A program made the position numbers and the translations under genes. The notes under the pieces are model-generated. The model saw only the letters and a program-made list of their open reading frames with translations, was not told the origin of the DNA and searched no databases. From Marinobacter salinisoli (GTDB lineage: Bacteria > Pseudomonadota > Gammaproteobacteria > Pseudomonadales > Oleiphilaceae): a stretch of 64,000 nt of DNA. Positions 8,933 through 16,901 of the stretch are shown here, in pieces. How positions within the stretch are numbered: the first letter of the stretch is position 1; each line of letters starts with the position of its first letter. The DNA lies in assembly GCF_017301335.1 (NCBI RefSeq), contig NZ_CP071247.1, positions 124,001 through 188,000 on the forward strand, given 5' to 3'.

Positions 8933-9199
8933 CTAGTCTTCACCAATCGCCAGCGTTTTCCCACGAGCAGATGCTGGCGGATACGTGGATTTTTCATAGT
9001 TCGTTATGACTCGGGAGGTGACGTTTCCGTTCAACGTGTGAACTTTTCCCGCATTCCGGTACTCCGCTCCGGGGTCCAGAATTTGGCGCTGCTTCACCTC
9101 AGCAATCGTGCCCCCCAGTTCAACTCTCTCCAGAACATTGTTACTGCTGCAGGCGGTTAGAAAGACAGCGATACAAGACAACAAAATAGGCTTGTTCAT
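8933..9199 (-). CDS. Small lipoprotein of the Tad locus
   Basis: This 88-residue protein has a clear lipobox (VFLTACSS, Cys about residue 17) after a short signal peptide. The remainder is soluble and charged, with no domain that I recognise. It lies between the secretin gene rcpA and tadG on the same strand. That is the place where other Tad loci carry rcpB or cpaD, which encode small outer-membrane accessory proteins. A secretin-associated role is therefore plausible, but sequence alone does not show it. The start has an AGGAGG-type box upstream. Confidence 0.7.
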   Translation of the reverse strand: MNKPILLSCIAVFLTACSSNNVLERVELGGTIAEVKQRQILDPGAEYRNAGKVHTLNGNVTSRVITNYEKSTYPPASARGKTLAIGED

Positions 9200-9221
9200 T
9201 TAAGTTCCTCCTGAGCGCAGA

Positions 9222-10685
9222 TTACAGCGCATGTCCGTATTTATTGCCTGTACCAGCCATTTCAGCCGCTCGCATGCCGGGTTGCACCGCCGAGGATGAT
9301 GCCCCACCAGTGCTACGCTGCCCCGAATCTCCCTCAGTTTCGCGTTTAAACATTCGGCCGAGCAGATAAAACTCCAGATCAGTGGGCGGCACAAAGCCAT
9401 CCGTCGGCAACTGCAAGCCTTCGCGGGTAATCGGCTGGGCCAGTCGAGGAGTAACAAGAATAACCAGCTCGGTTTCCCCATTCAGGTATTCCTCACTGCG
9501 GAACAACTGTCCAAGAATGGGCACATCGCCCAATCCAGGTAATTGATTAACAGACTCACGAACGCGATTGCTGAGCAAGCCGGCAATAGCAATAGTCTGC
9601 CCGTCAGCAAGCTCAACCGTAGTCCGAGCGCTTCGCTTCACAATTGACGGAGTAATAATGGTTGCAGTTGTACCCGTGGGCGCGATCCCTACCGCATTCG
9701 CATTACTCAGCTCACTGACCAGCACATCGAGGTTCAGATTAATATTTCCATCCCCAAGAATTGTGGGAACGAATGACACACCAACACCGAATTCCTTGTA
9801 AGAAATCTTTATTCCGTCATCATCCGGCACCGGCACGGGGAACTCGCCACCGGACAAAAAGTCAGCCTGTTGACCACTCAAGGCTGTAATGTTGGGCTCG
9901 GCCAGAACGCGAGCAAGCCCCTGTTCCTTGGCTGCATCGATAGCAAAATCGTAGAGAAAACTGTTGGTCACGTATGAGCCGAAGATTCCGAATTCACTAA
10001 TCAGGCCATCCCCACCAATAAGCCCTCCCAGGAAGTTGCCGTCCTGGCCGACCAAGGAAAAGTCACTGTTGAGCCTGTGGGCAAGCTCCCGCTGAACCTC
10101 AGCCACGGTGACTTCCAGCATCACCTGCTGGCCACCGCCTACAGACATCATATTGAGAACTTCGCTGTTAGCGTCTTCTCCACCGGCTGCGAGTGCATAA
10201 CCATCAGCAAGGCGCTTTGCTGCTTCCATTCGCTCCGGGCTGGATACCTGACCTGACAGAACCAGATGCCCCTGGGAACTGAGCACACTGATGTTTTCGT
10301 CCGGCAGGAAGCGATAAAGTTTGTCTTTCAGTCCATTCAGATCGTGGGTGACTTCTATATCGATAGAATCAACCAGGCGATCGTTTTTATCCCAAACCAG
10401 GATGTTAGTGCTTCCCAATCTCTTTCCCACAACGTAAAGCTCAGAGCGTTCGGTCACCAGAATGTCTGCGATATCCGGATTACCCACAGACACACGGGCA
10501 GGTGTACTTTGAATCGGAATGGTTCGGGACTTGTAGATGGGAATAAGGTTGACCGATACTCCCAGGCCTGACCCACCCCCGGCCCAGACGGCGGCGCAGA
10601 GCAGGTTTGCAACCATAACCATCACAGCCGCCTGAAATAATCGAGCAGGCTGATTCTTTGCACTTCTCCACAATGACTTATCCAT
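9222..10685 (-). CDS. rcpA: Tad outer-membrane secretin RcpA/CpaC
   Basis: This 487-residue secretin has a signal-like N-terminus (residues 1-36) and a pilus-associated N-terminal domain with GNPDIADILVTERSELYVVG. A BON-like segment follows (LSGQVSSPERMEAAKRLADG). The C-terminal secretin domain contains VPILGQLFRSEEYLNGETEL and VILVTPRLAQP. It forms the outer-membrane ring through which Flp pili leave the cell. It is preceded by rcpC (CpaB) and followed by a small lipoprotein gene. Length and domain order match CpaC/RcpA. Confidence 0.94.
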   Translation of the reverse strand: MDKSLWRSAKNQPARLFQAAVMVMVANLLCAAVWAGGGSGLGVSVNLIPIYKSRTIPIQSTPARVSVGNPDIADILVTERSELYVVGKRLGSTNILVWDKNDRLVDSIDIEVTHDLNGLKDKLYRFLPDENISVLSSQGHLVLSGQVSSPERMEAAKRLADGYALAAGGEDANSEVLNMMSVGGGQQVMLEVTVAEVQRELAHRLNSDFSLVGQDGNFLGGLIGGDGLISEFGIFGSYVTNSFLYDFAIDAAKEQGLARVLAEPNITALSGQQADFLSGGEFPVPVPDDDGIKISYKEFGVGVSFVPTILGDGNINLNLDVLVSELSNANAVGIAPTGTTATIITPSIVKRSARTTVELADGQTIAIAGLLSNRVRESVNQLPGLGDVPILGQLFRSEEYLNGETELVILVTPRLAQPITREGLQLPTDGFVPPTDLEFYLLGRMFKRETEGDSGQRSTGGASSSAVQPGMRAAEMAGTGNKYGHAL

Positions 10686-10717
10686 AGCTACTTCTTCCTA
10701 AAGTTTGGTGCACATCC

Positions 10718-11500
10718 TCAGTCCACAGTGACGGTTTGCATCGAAACACCACGAATCACTTCAATCTTTCGTTTCTCGTAACTGGGCGCCAGCCGGCGAG
10801 GCTCCACAGCCGCAACCACAGGTTCCGGTTTTGCCTCAGCCAACTCTACCGCGCTCTTGTCGTTGGGATTCCGCAGAGCGAGCTGAATACTGCCCCGACT
10901 TCTGGCGTTCATCAGCACCTCGGCCTGTTCCAGGGAAACTTCCAGAGTGACAGCCCTCACCAAAATTGGCTTGTTGGCATCGGTTCCGGTCACCTGATCG
11001 ACGGCTAGCACCTTTAGATTACTGAGAACGACATCCGTAGATGCGTTCTCACGGGAGCTCCGAGTCATCAACACATCGACCCGATTACCCGGAAGAAGAA
11101 AACCGGCAACCCCCACAACATCGTCAACCCGGATGGTGACCGCACGCATGTTGGATTCGATCAGACTGGCCAGAACACTTCCTTCCCCCTTTTCCGCCAA
11201 CTTTTCGGGGCGAACGAAATCCCCTTCCAGCATCGGGTGCCTGGCCACTTTACCCACAACCGCCTCCATGCTCTGACTCACATTCTTCGGCGCCATAGAC
11301 CGGGGAAAGCTGCGTACAGAGAGATGCTTCTGCTCCAGAACCGTTCCCGCCGACACAGACACAGACATGGCAATGGCCTGCACTTCATCCACTTTGACGT
11401 CTTTCGGCCGATTATTATCAAGCCAGTTCTTGGCCATGAATACGGCTATGCCCGCAAACAGCACCGACAATACGGTGAAGCCTAGTGATCGAGAATTCAT
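10718..11500 (-). CDS. rcpC: Tad pilus assembly protein RcpC/CpaB
   Basis: This 260-residue protein has an N-terminal membrane anchor (FTVLSVLFAGIAVFMAKNWL). A SAF-like domain (SAGTVLEQKHLSVRSFPRSM, about 50-110) and the RcpC/CpaB core (RVDDVVGVAGFLLPGNRVDV) follow. CpaB/RcpC is a periplasmic partner of the secretin and is thought to bind peptidoglycan or gate the channel. It is four bases from overlapping the upstream AAA ATPase gene and lies 32 bases before rcpA. Identity is well supported by domain order and context. Confidence 0.92.
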   Translation of the reverse strand: MNSRSLGFTVLSVLFAGIAVFMAKNWLDNNRPKDVKVDEVQAIAMSVSVSAGTVLEQKHLSVRSFPRSMAPKNVSQSMEAVVGKVARHPMLEGDFVRPEKLAEKGEGSVLASLIESNMRAVTIRVDDVVGVAGFLLPGNRVDVLMTRSSRENASTDVVLSNLKVLAVDQVTGTDANKPILVRAVTLEVSLEQAEVLMNARSRGSIQLALRNPNDKSAVELAEAKPEPVVAAVEPRRLAPSYEKRKIEVIRGVSMQTVTVD

Positions 11501-12870
11501 AATGATCCGCCCTCCTCATTGAATGTGGCCACAGCAGCTGGAAACGGACAGCGACTGGCTTCCACGAAATAGATATTCCAGGCTCGCTCGAGCAGCTCTG
11601 GTTCGATAATGCTGGATAGTCCGTTAAACCGAATTTGATCTGACACGATGGAAAGCAGGTCCCGAGGATGAGACGGAAGCATGTCTAACTGATTCGTGGG
11701 GTAACACTGCTGAACCAACCACCGGCCAAGATGATGTTTGTCATTGAGGCCCATAACACGGCATTGCTGCTGCCAGATTGCAACAAACGCTTCATCATCT
11801 ATTGCCTTGAATTCAATCTTGTAACCCAGGCGCCGAAGGAAGGCGGGATCAAAGATGTCCTGGGGACTGAGGTTGGTGGAAAACAAGAGGTTCTGCTCGA
11901 AGGGCACTTCAAAATGCGCCCCACTGGGTAACGACAGAAAATCACGAGCCTCTTCTAAAGGCACAATCCACCGATTAAACACCTCCTTGGCACTGATTTT
12001 CTGTCGGCCAAGATCGTCAATCAAAAGCACGCCGTTATTGGCCAGAAGGCCAATGGGCGCCTTGTGAAGCCTTGCTTTTGGGTCATGACTGATGTCGAGC
12101 ATAGAGAGCTCAAGCTCCCCACCCACGACCACCAGGGGGCGATGGCAGCGATACCAACGGGGATCACTGACTTGCGCAAAAAGATCGTCGTCTCGAAAAG
12201 TGCTATCAATTCTCTGGTGTATCTGAGGATCAAAAATCTGCACGATTTCCCCACCCATCTCTACGGCATGGGGAATCATAACCTCGTCACCGAAGAGACG
12301 ATTCAGCTGGCGACAGATAAAGCTCTTTCCCGTGCCAGCGGCACCATAGATCAACACCGCGCGCCGGGAATTTATGGCAGGACCGATCTGATCAATTAAA
12401 TCGGGCTGCACCACCGTGGTATCAAAGACTTCCAGCAGGCGTTGACGGCCGACAGCCTGACGCCGACTGGATTGCTGGATACAAATGCGACGGTATTCCT
12501 CGAGAGGAACAGGCGCCTTGCCAACATATCCGCTCAGCTCAAGGGCCTGACGCGCCTGTTGCCGGCCCGCAGCACTGAGCGCCACCCGCATTTGACCCTG
12601 CTCGCTGTTACGATTTTCAACCAGGCTGTTGGCTTTGGCCTCTGCGACCAGCTCCGCAATTACGTTGCCGCTGAGCCCCATCAACTCGGCCAGCAATTTG
12701 ATGGAGGCCACTTCGCGCTTTAACAGGTGCTTGAGCAAAAGGCCCCGAAGCAACGGGCCGGGCAGACCGGTTTCGAAAACACTATGAGGCGTAGGAAGGG
12801 ACACCGCAGGCGGGGCGCCAACTGGCTCAGTAACCTTCGATTCTTCTAGCTGAATTGACTTCAACGGCAA
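11497..12870 (-). CDS. AAA ATPase with N-terminal winged-helix-like region, Tad-locus associated
   Basis: This 457-residue protein has an N-terminal helical region that reads like a DNA-binding winged helix (KREVASIKLLAELMGLSGNV, about 45-115). A single AAA+ domain follows, with Walker A GAAGTGKSF near residue 180, Walker B GVLLIDDLGRQ near 285 and arginine-rich sensor segments. It is not one of the classical Tad proteins, yet it overlaps rcpC by four bases and so is surely co-expressed with the pilus genes. It could be a remodelling ATPase for the assembly machine or a regulator. I do not recognise a named gene. The start is TTG, at 12870 or two codons later at 12864, where an AAGGAG box is better spaced. 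Confidence 0.75.
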   Translation of the reverse strand: MPLKSIQLEESKVTEPVGAPPAVSLPTPHSVFETGLPGPLLRGLLLKHLLKREVASIKLLAELMGLSGNVIAELVAEAKANSLVENRNSEQGQMRVALSAAGRQQARQALELSGYVGKAPVPLEEYRRICIQQSSRRQAVGRQRLLEVFDTTVVQPDLIDQIGPAINSRRAVLIYGAAGTGKSFICRQLNRLFGDEVMIPHAVEMGGEIVQIFDPQIHQRIDSTFRDDDLFAQVSDPRWYRCHRPLVVVGGELELSMLDISHDPKARLHKAPIGLLANNGVLLIDDLGRQKISAKEVFNRWIVPLEEARDFLSLPSGAHFEVPFEQNLLFSTNLSPQDIFDPAFLRRLGYKIEFKAIDDEAFVAIWQQQCRVMGLNDKHHLGRWLVQQCYPTNQLDMLPSHPRDLLSIVSDQIRFNGLSSIIEPELLERAWNIYFVEASRCPFPAAVATFNEEGGSL

Positions 12871-12961
12871 GCTCCTTCCAGTTGGAGCAATAAAACCTAG
12901 TCAAAAATACACACCATTAATTTGGAGCAAACTTCTGACTTCCCTTGTGCATCGGGCCTGC

Positions 12962-13471
12962 TTACCCGATCTGTAATGCATAAAACAGCCATCCTAGGGC
13001 CAGCGCCGGCGCGTAGGGCACCCTCACGCCTGCGATTTCAGAACTCTCGGGCGCAATGTAGGTGCGAAAAGCCACCATCATCCTGTAACGTTTGAGAGTG
13101 ACCAACAGGGGCTGCCACCCCATTCGAAGAGTTGCGATCAAAGGCGAGGTAACAGCCCCGAAAGCAATCCCGAGCGCGGAAATCATCAGTGCCTGGACAG
13201 GATCGTAAAAACTGCACACAGCCATCATCAACTTAACATCGCCCCCGCCTACCCACCTGAAGCGGAAAAGTGTGCCAAATATAAACAAAGCACAGAGTGA
13301 GCCCCCCAGACCGCTTAGCATTCCAGAAATACCCGACGAGTAACTCTGGAATACCAAACCCATCAAAAGACCTACAACAGACAGAGCATTCGGAATTTTT
13401 TCCCGAAAAATATCGCTCGTCACAGCGAGCAAAAAAATCACCAAAACTACCTTGAAAGAAATTGAATCCAC
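12962..13471 (-). CDS. tadV: Prepilin peptidase TadV/CpaA (A24 family)
   Basis: This polytopic membrane protein of about 169 residues carries the two aspartates of A24 prepilin peptidases, in TSDIFREKIPN and in GGGDVKLMMA. It would cleave the Flp pilin and the TadE/F pseudopilins at the inner membrane. It lacks the methylase domain of PilD, as expected for TadV. I prefer the GTG start at 13471 because a GGGAGG box sits five bases upstream. A TTG at 13483 would place that box inside the gene. It lies between flp and the AAA ATPase gene. Confidence 0.9.
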   Translation of the reverse strand: MDSISFKVVLVIFLLAVTSDIFREKIPNALSVVGLLMGLVFQSYSSGISGMLSGLGGSLCALFIFGTLFRFRWVGGGDVKLMMAVCSFYDPVQALMISALGIAFGAVTSPLIATLRMGWQPLLVTLKRYRMMVAFRTYIAPESSEIAGVRVPYAPALALGWLFYALQIG

Positions 13472-13485
13472 GCCGCCTCCCAACT

Positions 13486-13517
13486 AAAAACGTCCAGCCC
13501 CGGAATTCCTGGGCTGG
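13486..13517 (-). terminator. Stem-loop with T tract between flp and tadV
   Basis: On the minus strand the sequence CCAGCCC (13517-13511), a ten-base loop and GGGCTGG (13500-13494) form a 7-bp GC-rich stem. ACG and five T follow. It lies just after the flp stop. It probably acts as a partial terminator that lets flp be made in excess over the assembly genes. Confidence 0.6.
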
Positions 13518-13532
13518 AGTTTCGCCAAAGAC

Positions 13533-13697
13533 TTAGCTTACAGCGTCAGCAAGCGTGTTGATTCTAGCCGTCGCATTGGTTCCTAGGAGTTGGAAGGCAC
13601 CGACCATGCCACCGACAACCAAACCACCAGCGATCGCGTACTCAACCGCACTCAAGCCGTCCTCGTCCTTCCACAGAGCCTTCAGAAATTCTTTCAT
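13533..13697 (-). CDS. flp: Flp-type pilin (54 residues)
   Basis: I translated this short frame by hand; it encodes 54 residues starting MKEFLKALWKDEDG. The segment LSAVEYAIAGGLVVGG follows the glycine at position 14. This gives the Flp signature of processing after Gly, Glu at mature position 5 and Tyr at position 6. The C-terminal part is a hydrophobic helix ending with a small polar tail. It is the major structural pilin of the Tad system, cleaved by TadV and polymerised by TadA/B/C. It is the first gene of the tad block, with a candidate CRP/Vfr site 148 bases upstream and a terminator-like hairpin immediately downstream. Confidence 0.95.
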   Translation of the reverse strand: MKEFLKALWKDEDGLSAVEYAIAGGLVVGGMVGAFQLLGTNATARINTLADAVS

Positions 13698-13844
13698 TTT
13701 TTGGTCCCTCAAAATTTAAGCTAGATACTAAATGCTCGAATTCAGGCTCGAGCCACATCCCTGAGTACCACTGACGCCAAACGCCAACCTCAATTTAAAC
13801 CTAGGGCATGTATCTTTTTGTTACAATCTAAAACAAACCCAAAT

Positions 13845-13860
13845 TGTGACACAGATCACA
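13845..13860. promoter_or_regulatory. CRP/Vfr-type binding site upstream of flp
   Basis: TGTGACACAGATCACA matches the symmetrical CRP consensus TGTGA-N6-TCACA at all ten conserved positions. It lies between flp (start 13697) and the end of the L,D-transpeptidase gene (13867). It is therefore well placed to activate the tad operon. No confident sigma-70 core promoter was recognised downstream of it. Confidence 0.65.
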
Positions 13861-13866
13861 ATCCAC

Positions 13867-15276
13867 CTAAGATGCTTTCCCGTATATGTCGTTTGCCACC
13901 AGCACGCTTCCCGAGGTGTCTACCCAAACTGGCATATACACAAAATGGACGGAAACATCGCTTTCAAGGGCCTCGTGCCAATCAGGGCGTTTTTGAAAGG
14001 AAAGCCCCCGGTATCTCCCAGGTTTTTTAAATATCGCATCGACTAGGGACCCAGCATCGGCCACCCTGACACACCCATGGCTGAGTGCCCGCCGGGATTC
14101 ACCAAAAAGTTGCTTCTGCGGCGTATCGTGTAAGTAAATGGCCTGAGTCTGTTGCAGATTGAAACGAACCCTTCCCAAGGGGTTGTTGTTACCGGGTATC
14201 TGTCTGAGCACGTAACGGCCAAGGATCCGGGTATCTTCATGCTGCCAGAAGTCTTCCCAGCCCAGAGGCGAAGTAACGTTACTGGCGTCCCGCGGAAACA
14301 GTTCGAACCCGCGCTTCTTGAGAGCAAAAGGGTCTTTTTGCAGTAAGGGCAACAACTCTGTCTTCAGTATGCTGACCGGTGGGGTCCAACTGGGATTGAA
14401 AGTCACGCTTCCGAAACGGCTGTTGAGCCTTGGTGTCGGGCTGTCGGGCTTCCCGACGATGACGGGCATAACCAACTCAACCCGCCCCGCCTCGATAAAT
14501 AGCAACTCGAAATGCGGAATGTTCACCAACACAGTTCGATCAGGCATACGTTTTGGCAACTGCAGCCACTGTCTGAGACTGTAACGCATGGCTGGGAGCG
14601 GATTACCTCTGAATTTCAGGTGGCGAAGGGTGTGCTCATCCAGGTGACCGCTGACGTCGAGATTGTGCTGTCTCTGGTAATCTTTCAAGAGAAGCACCAG
14701 GGACGGATCCCAGACCGTTCGCTCTTGCATTCCCGGTGGCAAGGCATGGTCGAGAATATTTGCCAAGTAGGTTCGAAAGACCGCCACCTCTGGGTGTGAC
14801 TGCCCGAGGCTTAACCCGGTCAGCAATCCGAACTCCGGCAGTGGCACTGTCTGACGGCGCATCTCGGCGGAGATCGCCTTCCGAAGGCGAGAAAAACCGG
14901 CGTATTCCGGTGTGAGTTCGTTAACCAGTTCGGGTAGGCGATGCTGCTTTATCGCCCTGGACAATATCTCGCCTGGCGACGGCCCATTTCGTTCGGACCG
15001 CAATTCGGCCCTCAGCGCCAACACCTTTTTGGTCGCTGCGTTTATTTCTTCTTCCGATGGCGTTTCGATGTCAGCGGAAAGAAATCCCCAATCTTGCAGC
15101 AAGGATACCCACTCCGGGGTCAGGTCGGTGAGTTCGGGGGAAAGCCATCCATACTGGTGAATAAAGGTGGAACTGGACTGATCCGGCAACTGTATGGCGC
15201 TGGCCTTTGCCGCAAAGAGCAACACTGCCAACAGCAGCCCTGCCGTGTTTCCGAATCTACCCATTATAGCTTCCAT
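13867..15276 (-). CDS. L,D-transpeptidase family protein (YcbB-like)
   Basis: This 469-residue secreted protein has a signal peptide (GLLLAVLLFAAKASA). A helical scaffold region (about 30-200) and a peptidoglycan-binding-like segment (LVLLLKDYQRQHNLDVSGHL) follow. The C-terminal YkuD catalytic domain contains YLHDTPQKQLFG and the active-site motif RRALSHGCVRV, where the Cys is the nucleophile. Such enzymes make 3-3 cross-links in peptidoglycan or attach lipoproteins to it. The start is the ATG at 15276, or the ATG at 15264. It ends 170 bases upstream of flp on the same strand. A read-through contribution to the tad block cannot be excluded, but it may simply be a neighbour. Confidence 0.9.
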   Translation of the reverse strand: MEAIMGRFGNTAGLLLAVLLFAAKASAIQLPDQSSSTFIHQYGWLSPELTDLTPEWVSLLQDWGFLSADIETPSEEEINAATKKVLALRAELRSERNGPSPGEILSRAIKQHRLPELVNELTPEYAGFSRLRKAISAEMRRQTVPLPEFGLLTGLSLGQSHPEVAVFRTYLANILDHALPPGMQERTVWDPSLVLLLKDYQRQHNLDVSGHLDEHTLRHLKFRGNPLPAMRYSLRQWLQLPKRMPDRTVLVNIPHFELLFIEAGRVELVMPVIVGKPDSPTPRLNSRFGSVTFNPSWTPPVSILKTELLPLLQKDPFALKKRGFELFPRDASNVTSPLGWEDFWQHEDTRILGRYVLRQIPGNNNPLGRVRFNLQQTQAIYLHDTPQKQLFGESRRALSHGCVRVADAGSLVDAIFKKPGRYRGLSFQKRPDWHEALESDVSVHFVYMPVWVDTSGSVLVANDIYGKAS

Positions 15277-15475
15277 CCCTGGCGCTCAAGTGCCCGCTTA
15301 ACAGGCCTCATTTGCTATCAGGTTAGTCAGAAAAACTGTCAGCGTTGACGATCAACCTCTCAAATTTTGTTTCTCTCCTCGGTACACCACGGGTCAAGCC
15401 CCTGCTGATATGCGTATACGCCGGTTCTCTGGCCAGAACCGGGTTCGCCCTTCAGGCTTCAGAAGGCCTGAACGC

Positions 15476-15503
15476 AATAACCCCCGGAAAGCCGGGGGTT
15501 ATT
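15476..15503. terminator. Bidirectional intrinsic terminator after dctA
   Basis: A perfect 12-bp stem (AATAACCCCCGG and its complement) with an AAAG loop lies 46 bases past the symporter stop codon. It can terminate the aspA-dctA transcript on the minus strand. The rest of 15277-15548 shows no gene. Confidence 0.8.
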
Positions 15504-15548
15504 GGTGGGCATGGCCCTGTCTGGCAGGGCCTGTGTCAGGCGTTCAAC

Positions 15549-16829
15549 TTAAGCCAGAACTTCTGTGGATTCCGCCGCGGTCTTGTTATACACCGCTTCG
15601 TCCAGCTCGTTCTCGCTCTTGCCAACCAGTACCGACACCATCATGTCGCCACACACGTTAACGGTTGTCCGCGCCATGTCCAGGATACGGTCGATACCGG
15701 CAACAATGGCCAGGCCTTCCATGGGCAGGCCGACAGTGGTCAGAACCAGTGACAGCATGATCAGGCCCGCGCCCGGAACACCGGCAGTACCAACAGACGC
15801 CAGAGTGGATGTGGCGATGATCAGCAGGTAGTCGGAGAAGGCCAGATCAACCCCGAACGCCTGGGCGATAAACAGTGCACACACGCCCTGGTACAGCGCC
15901 GTGCCATCCATGTTGATGGTCGCACCCAGCGGCAGAACGAAGCTCGAAATCCCCTTGGACACGCCCAGATCCTCACGGGCCGCCTTGATGGTGGCCGGCA
16001 GTGTGCCGGAGCTGCTGGTGGTGGTAAACGCGACCGCTGCCGGATTGACCAGGCCTTTCAGGTACTGAATCGGGTTCAGGCGGCCAACGGTGCTGATCAG
16101 CATCGAGTAAACCAAAACCACGAGCACCAGCGCACCGAGGTAAACCGCGCCAACCACTTTGATCAGCGGCATCAGAATGTCCATGCCGTACTTGCCGGCC
16201 ACCCAGGCCATCAGGCCGAACACACCGTAGGGTGCCAGCTTCATAACCAGCTCGGTCAGCTTGTACATGCCTTCGGCGAGGCTCTCGAACACCTGGATGG
16301 CAGGCTCAGCCTTCTCACCCACGAGGTTCAGGGAAATACCCAGGCCCAGCGCAAACACGATGATCTGCAGAATGTTGCCGGCAGCCAGTGCGTCCACCGG
16401 ATTCTTCGGAATCATGTTCAGCAGAGTCTGGATAAGTGACGGTGCCTCTTTGGCGGCAGGCGCGACAGCATCCACCGCCATATTAACCCCGGCACCCGGC
16501 GCCACGATGGCACCCAGACCCAGGCCAATACTGATGGCTACCGCTGTGGTTCCAAGGTACAGGGCGACGGATTTGAGCCCAATCCGGCCCATCTTGCGGG
16601 TGTCTTTCATGGAGGTGACACCGACGATCAGGGAGCAGAACACCAGCGGCACAATCAGCATTTTGATGGCGTTGATGAACAGGGTTCCGATGGGCTTCAG
16701 AATTTCCGCGTCCGGGCCCATGACGGCGCCGACAATACAGCCCAGAACCATCCCGATCAGGATTTTTTTCCAGAGCGCCATGTCGCTCCAGAAGCCAGCG
16801 CTTGCCTGTGTATGCATGGTCTGTTCCAT
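15549..16829 (-). CDS. Dicarboxylate/amino-acid:cation symporter (DAACS, GltP/DctA type)
   Basis: This 426-residue polytopic protein is of the SLC1-like DAACS family. Family signatures are visible: the serine-rich loop AFTTTSSSGTLP (about residue 270), the NMDGTALYQ motif (about 308) and TAGVPGAG (about 350). It imports acidic amino acids or C4-dicarboxylates with protons or sodium across the inner membrane. It lies 72 bases downstream of aspA on the same strand, which suggests aspartate, glutamate or fumarate/succinate as substrate. It is probably co-transcribed from the sigma-54 promoter upstream of aspA. The start may be ATG 16829 or the Met five residues in. A strong terminator follows the gene. 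Confidence 0.88.
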   Translation of the reverse strand: MEQTMHTQASAGFWSDMALWKKILIGMVLGCIVGAVMGPDAEILKPIGTLFINAIKMLIVPLVFCSLIVGVTSMKDTRKMGRIGLKSVALYLGTTAVAISIGLGLGAIVAPGAGVNMAVDAVAPAAKEAPSLIQTLLNMIPKNPVDALAAGNILQIIVFALGLGISLNLVGEKAEPAIQVFESLAEGMYKLTELVMKLAPYGVFGLMAWVAGKYGMDILMPLIKVVGAVYLGALVLVVLVYSMLISTVGRLNPIQYLKGLVNPAAVAFTTTSSSGTLPATIKAAREDLGVSKGISSFVLPLGATINMDGTALYQGVCALFIAQAFGVDLAFSDYLLIIATSTLASVGTAGVPGAGLIMLSLVLTTVGLPMEGLAIVAGIDRILDMARTTVNVCGDMMVSVLVGKSENELDEAVYNKTAAESTEVLA

Positions 16830-16901
16830 TACAATTACCTTTATTACTTATGAAAAAAACAGTGCCCGTTGCCGGGTACAGAAATTCAGGTTTGAAAAGT
16901 C

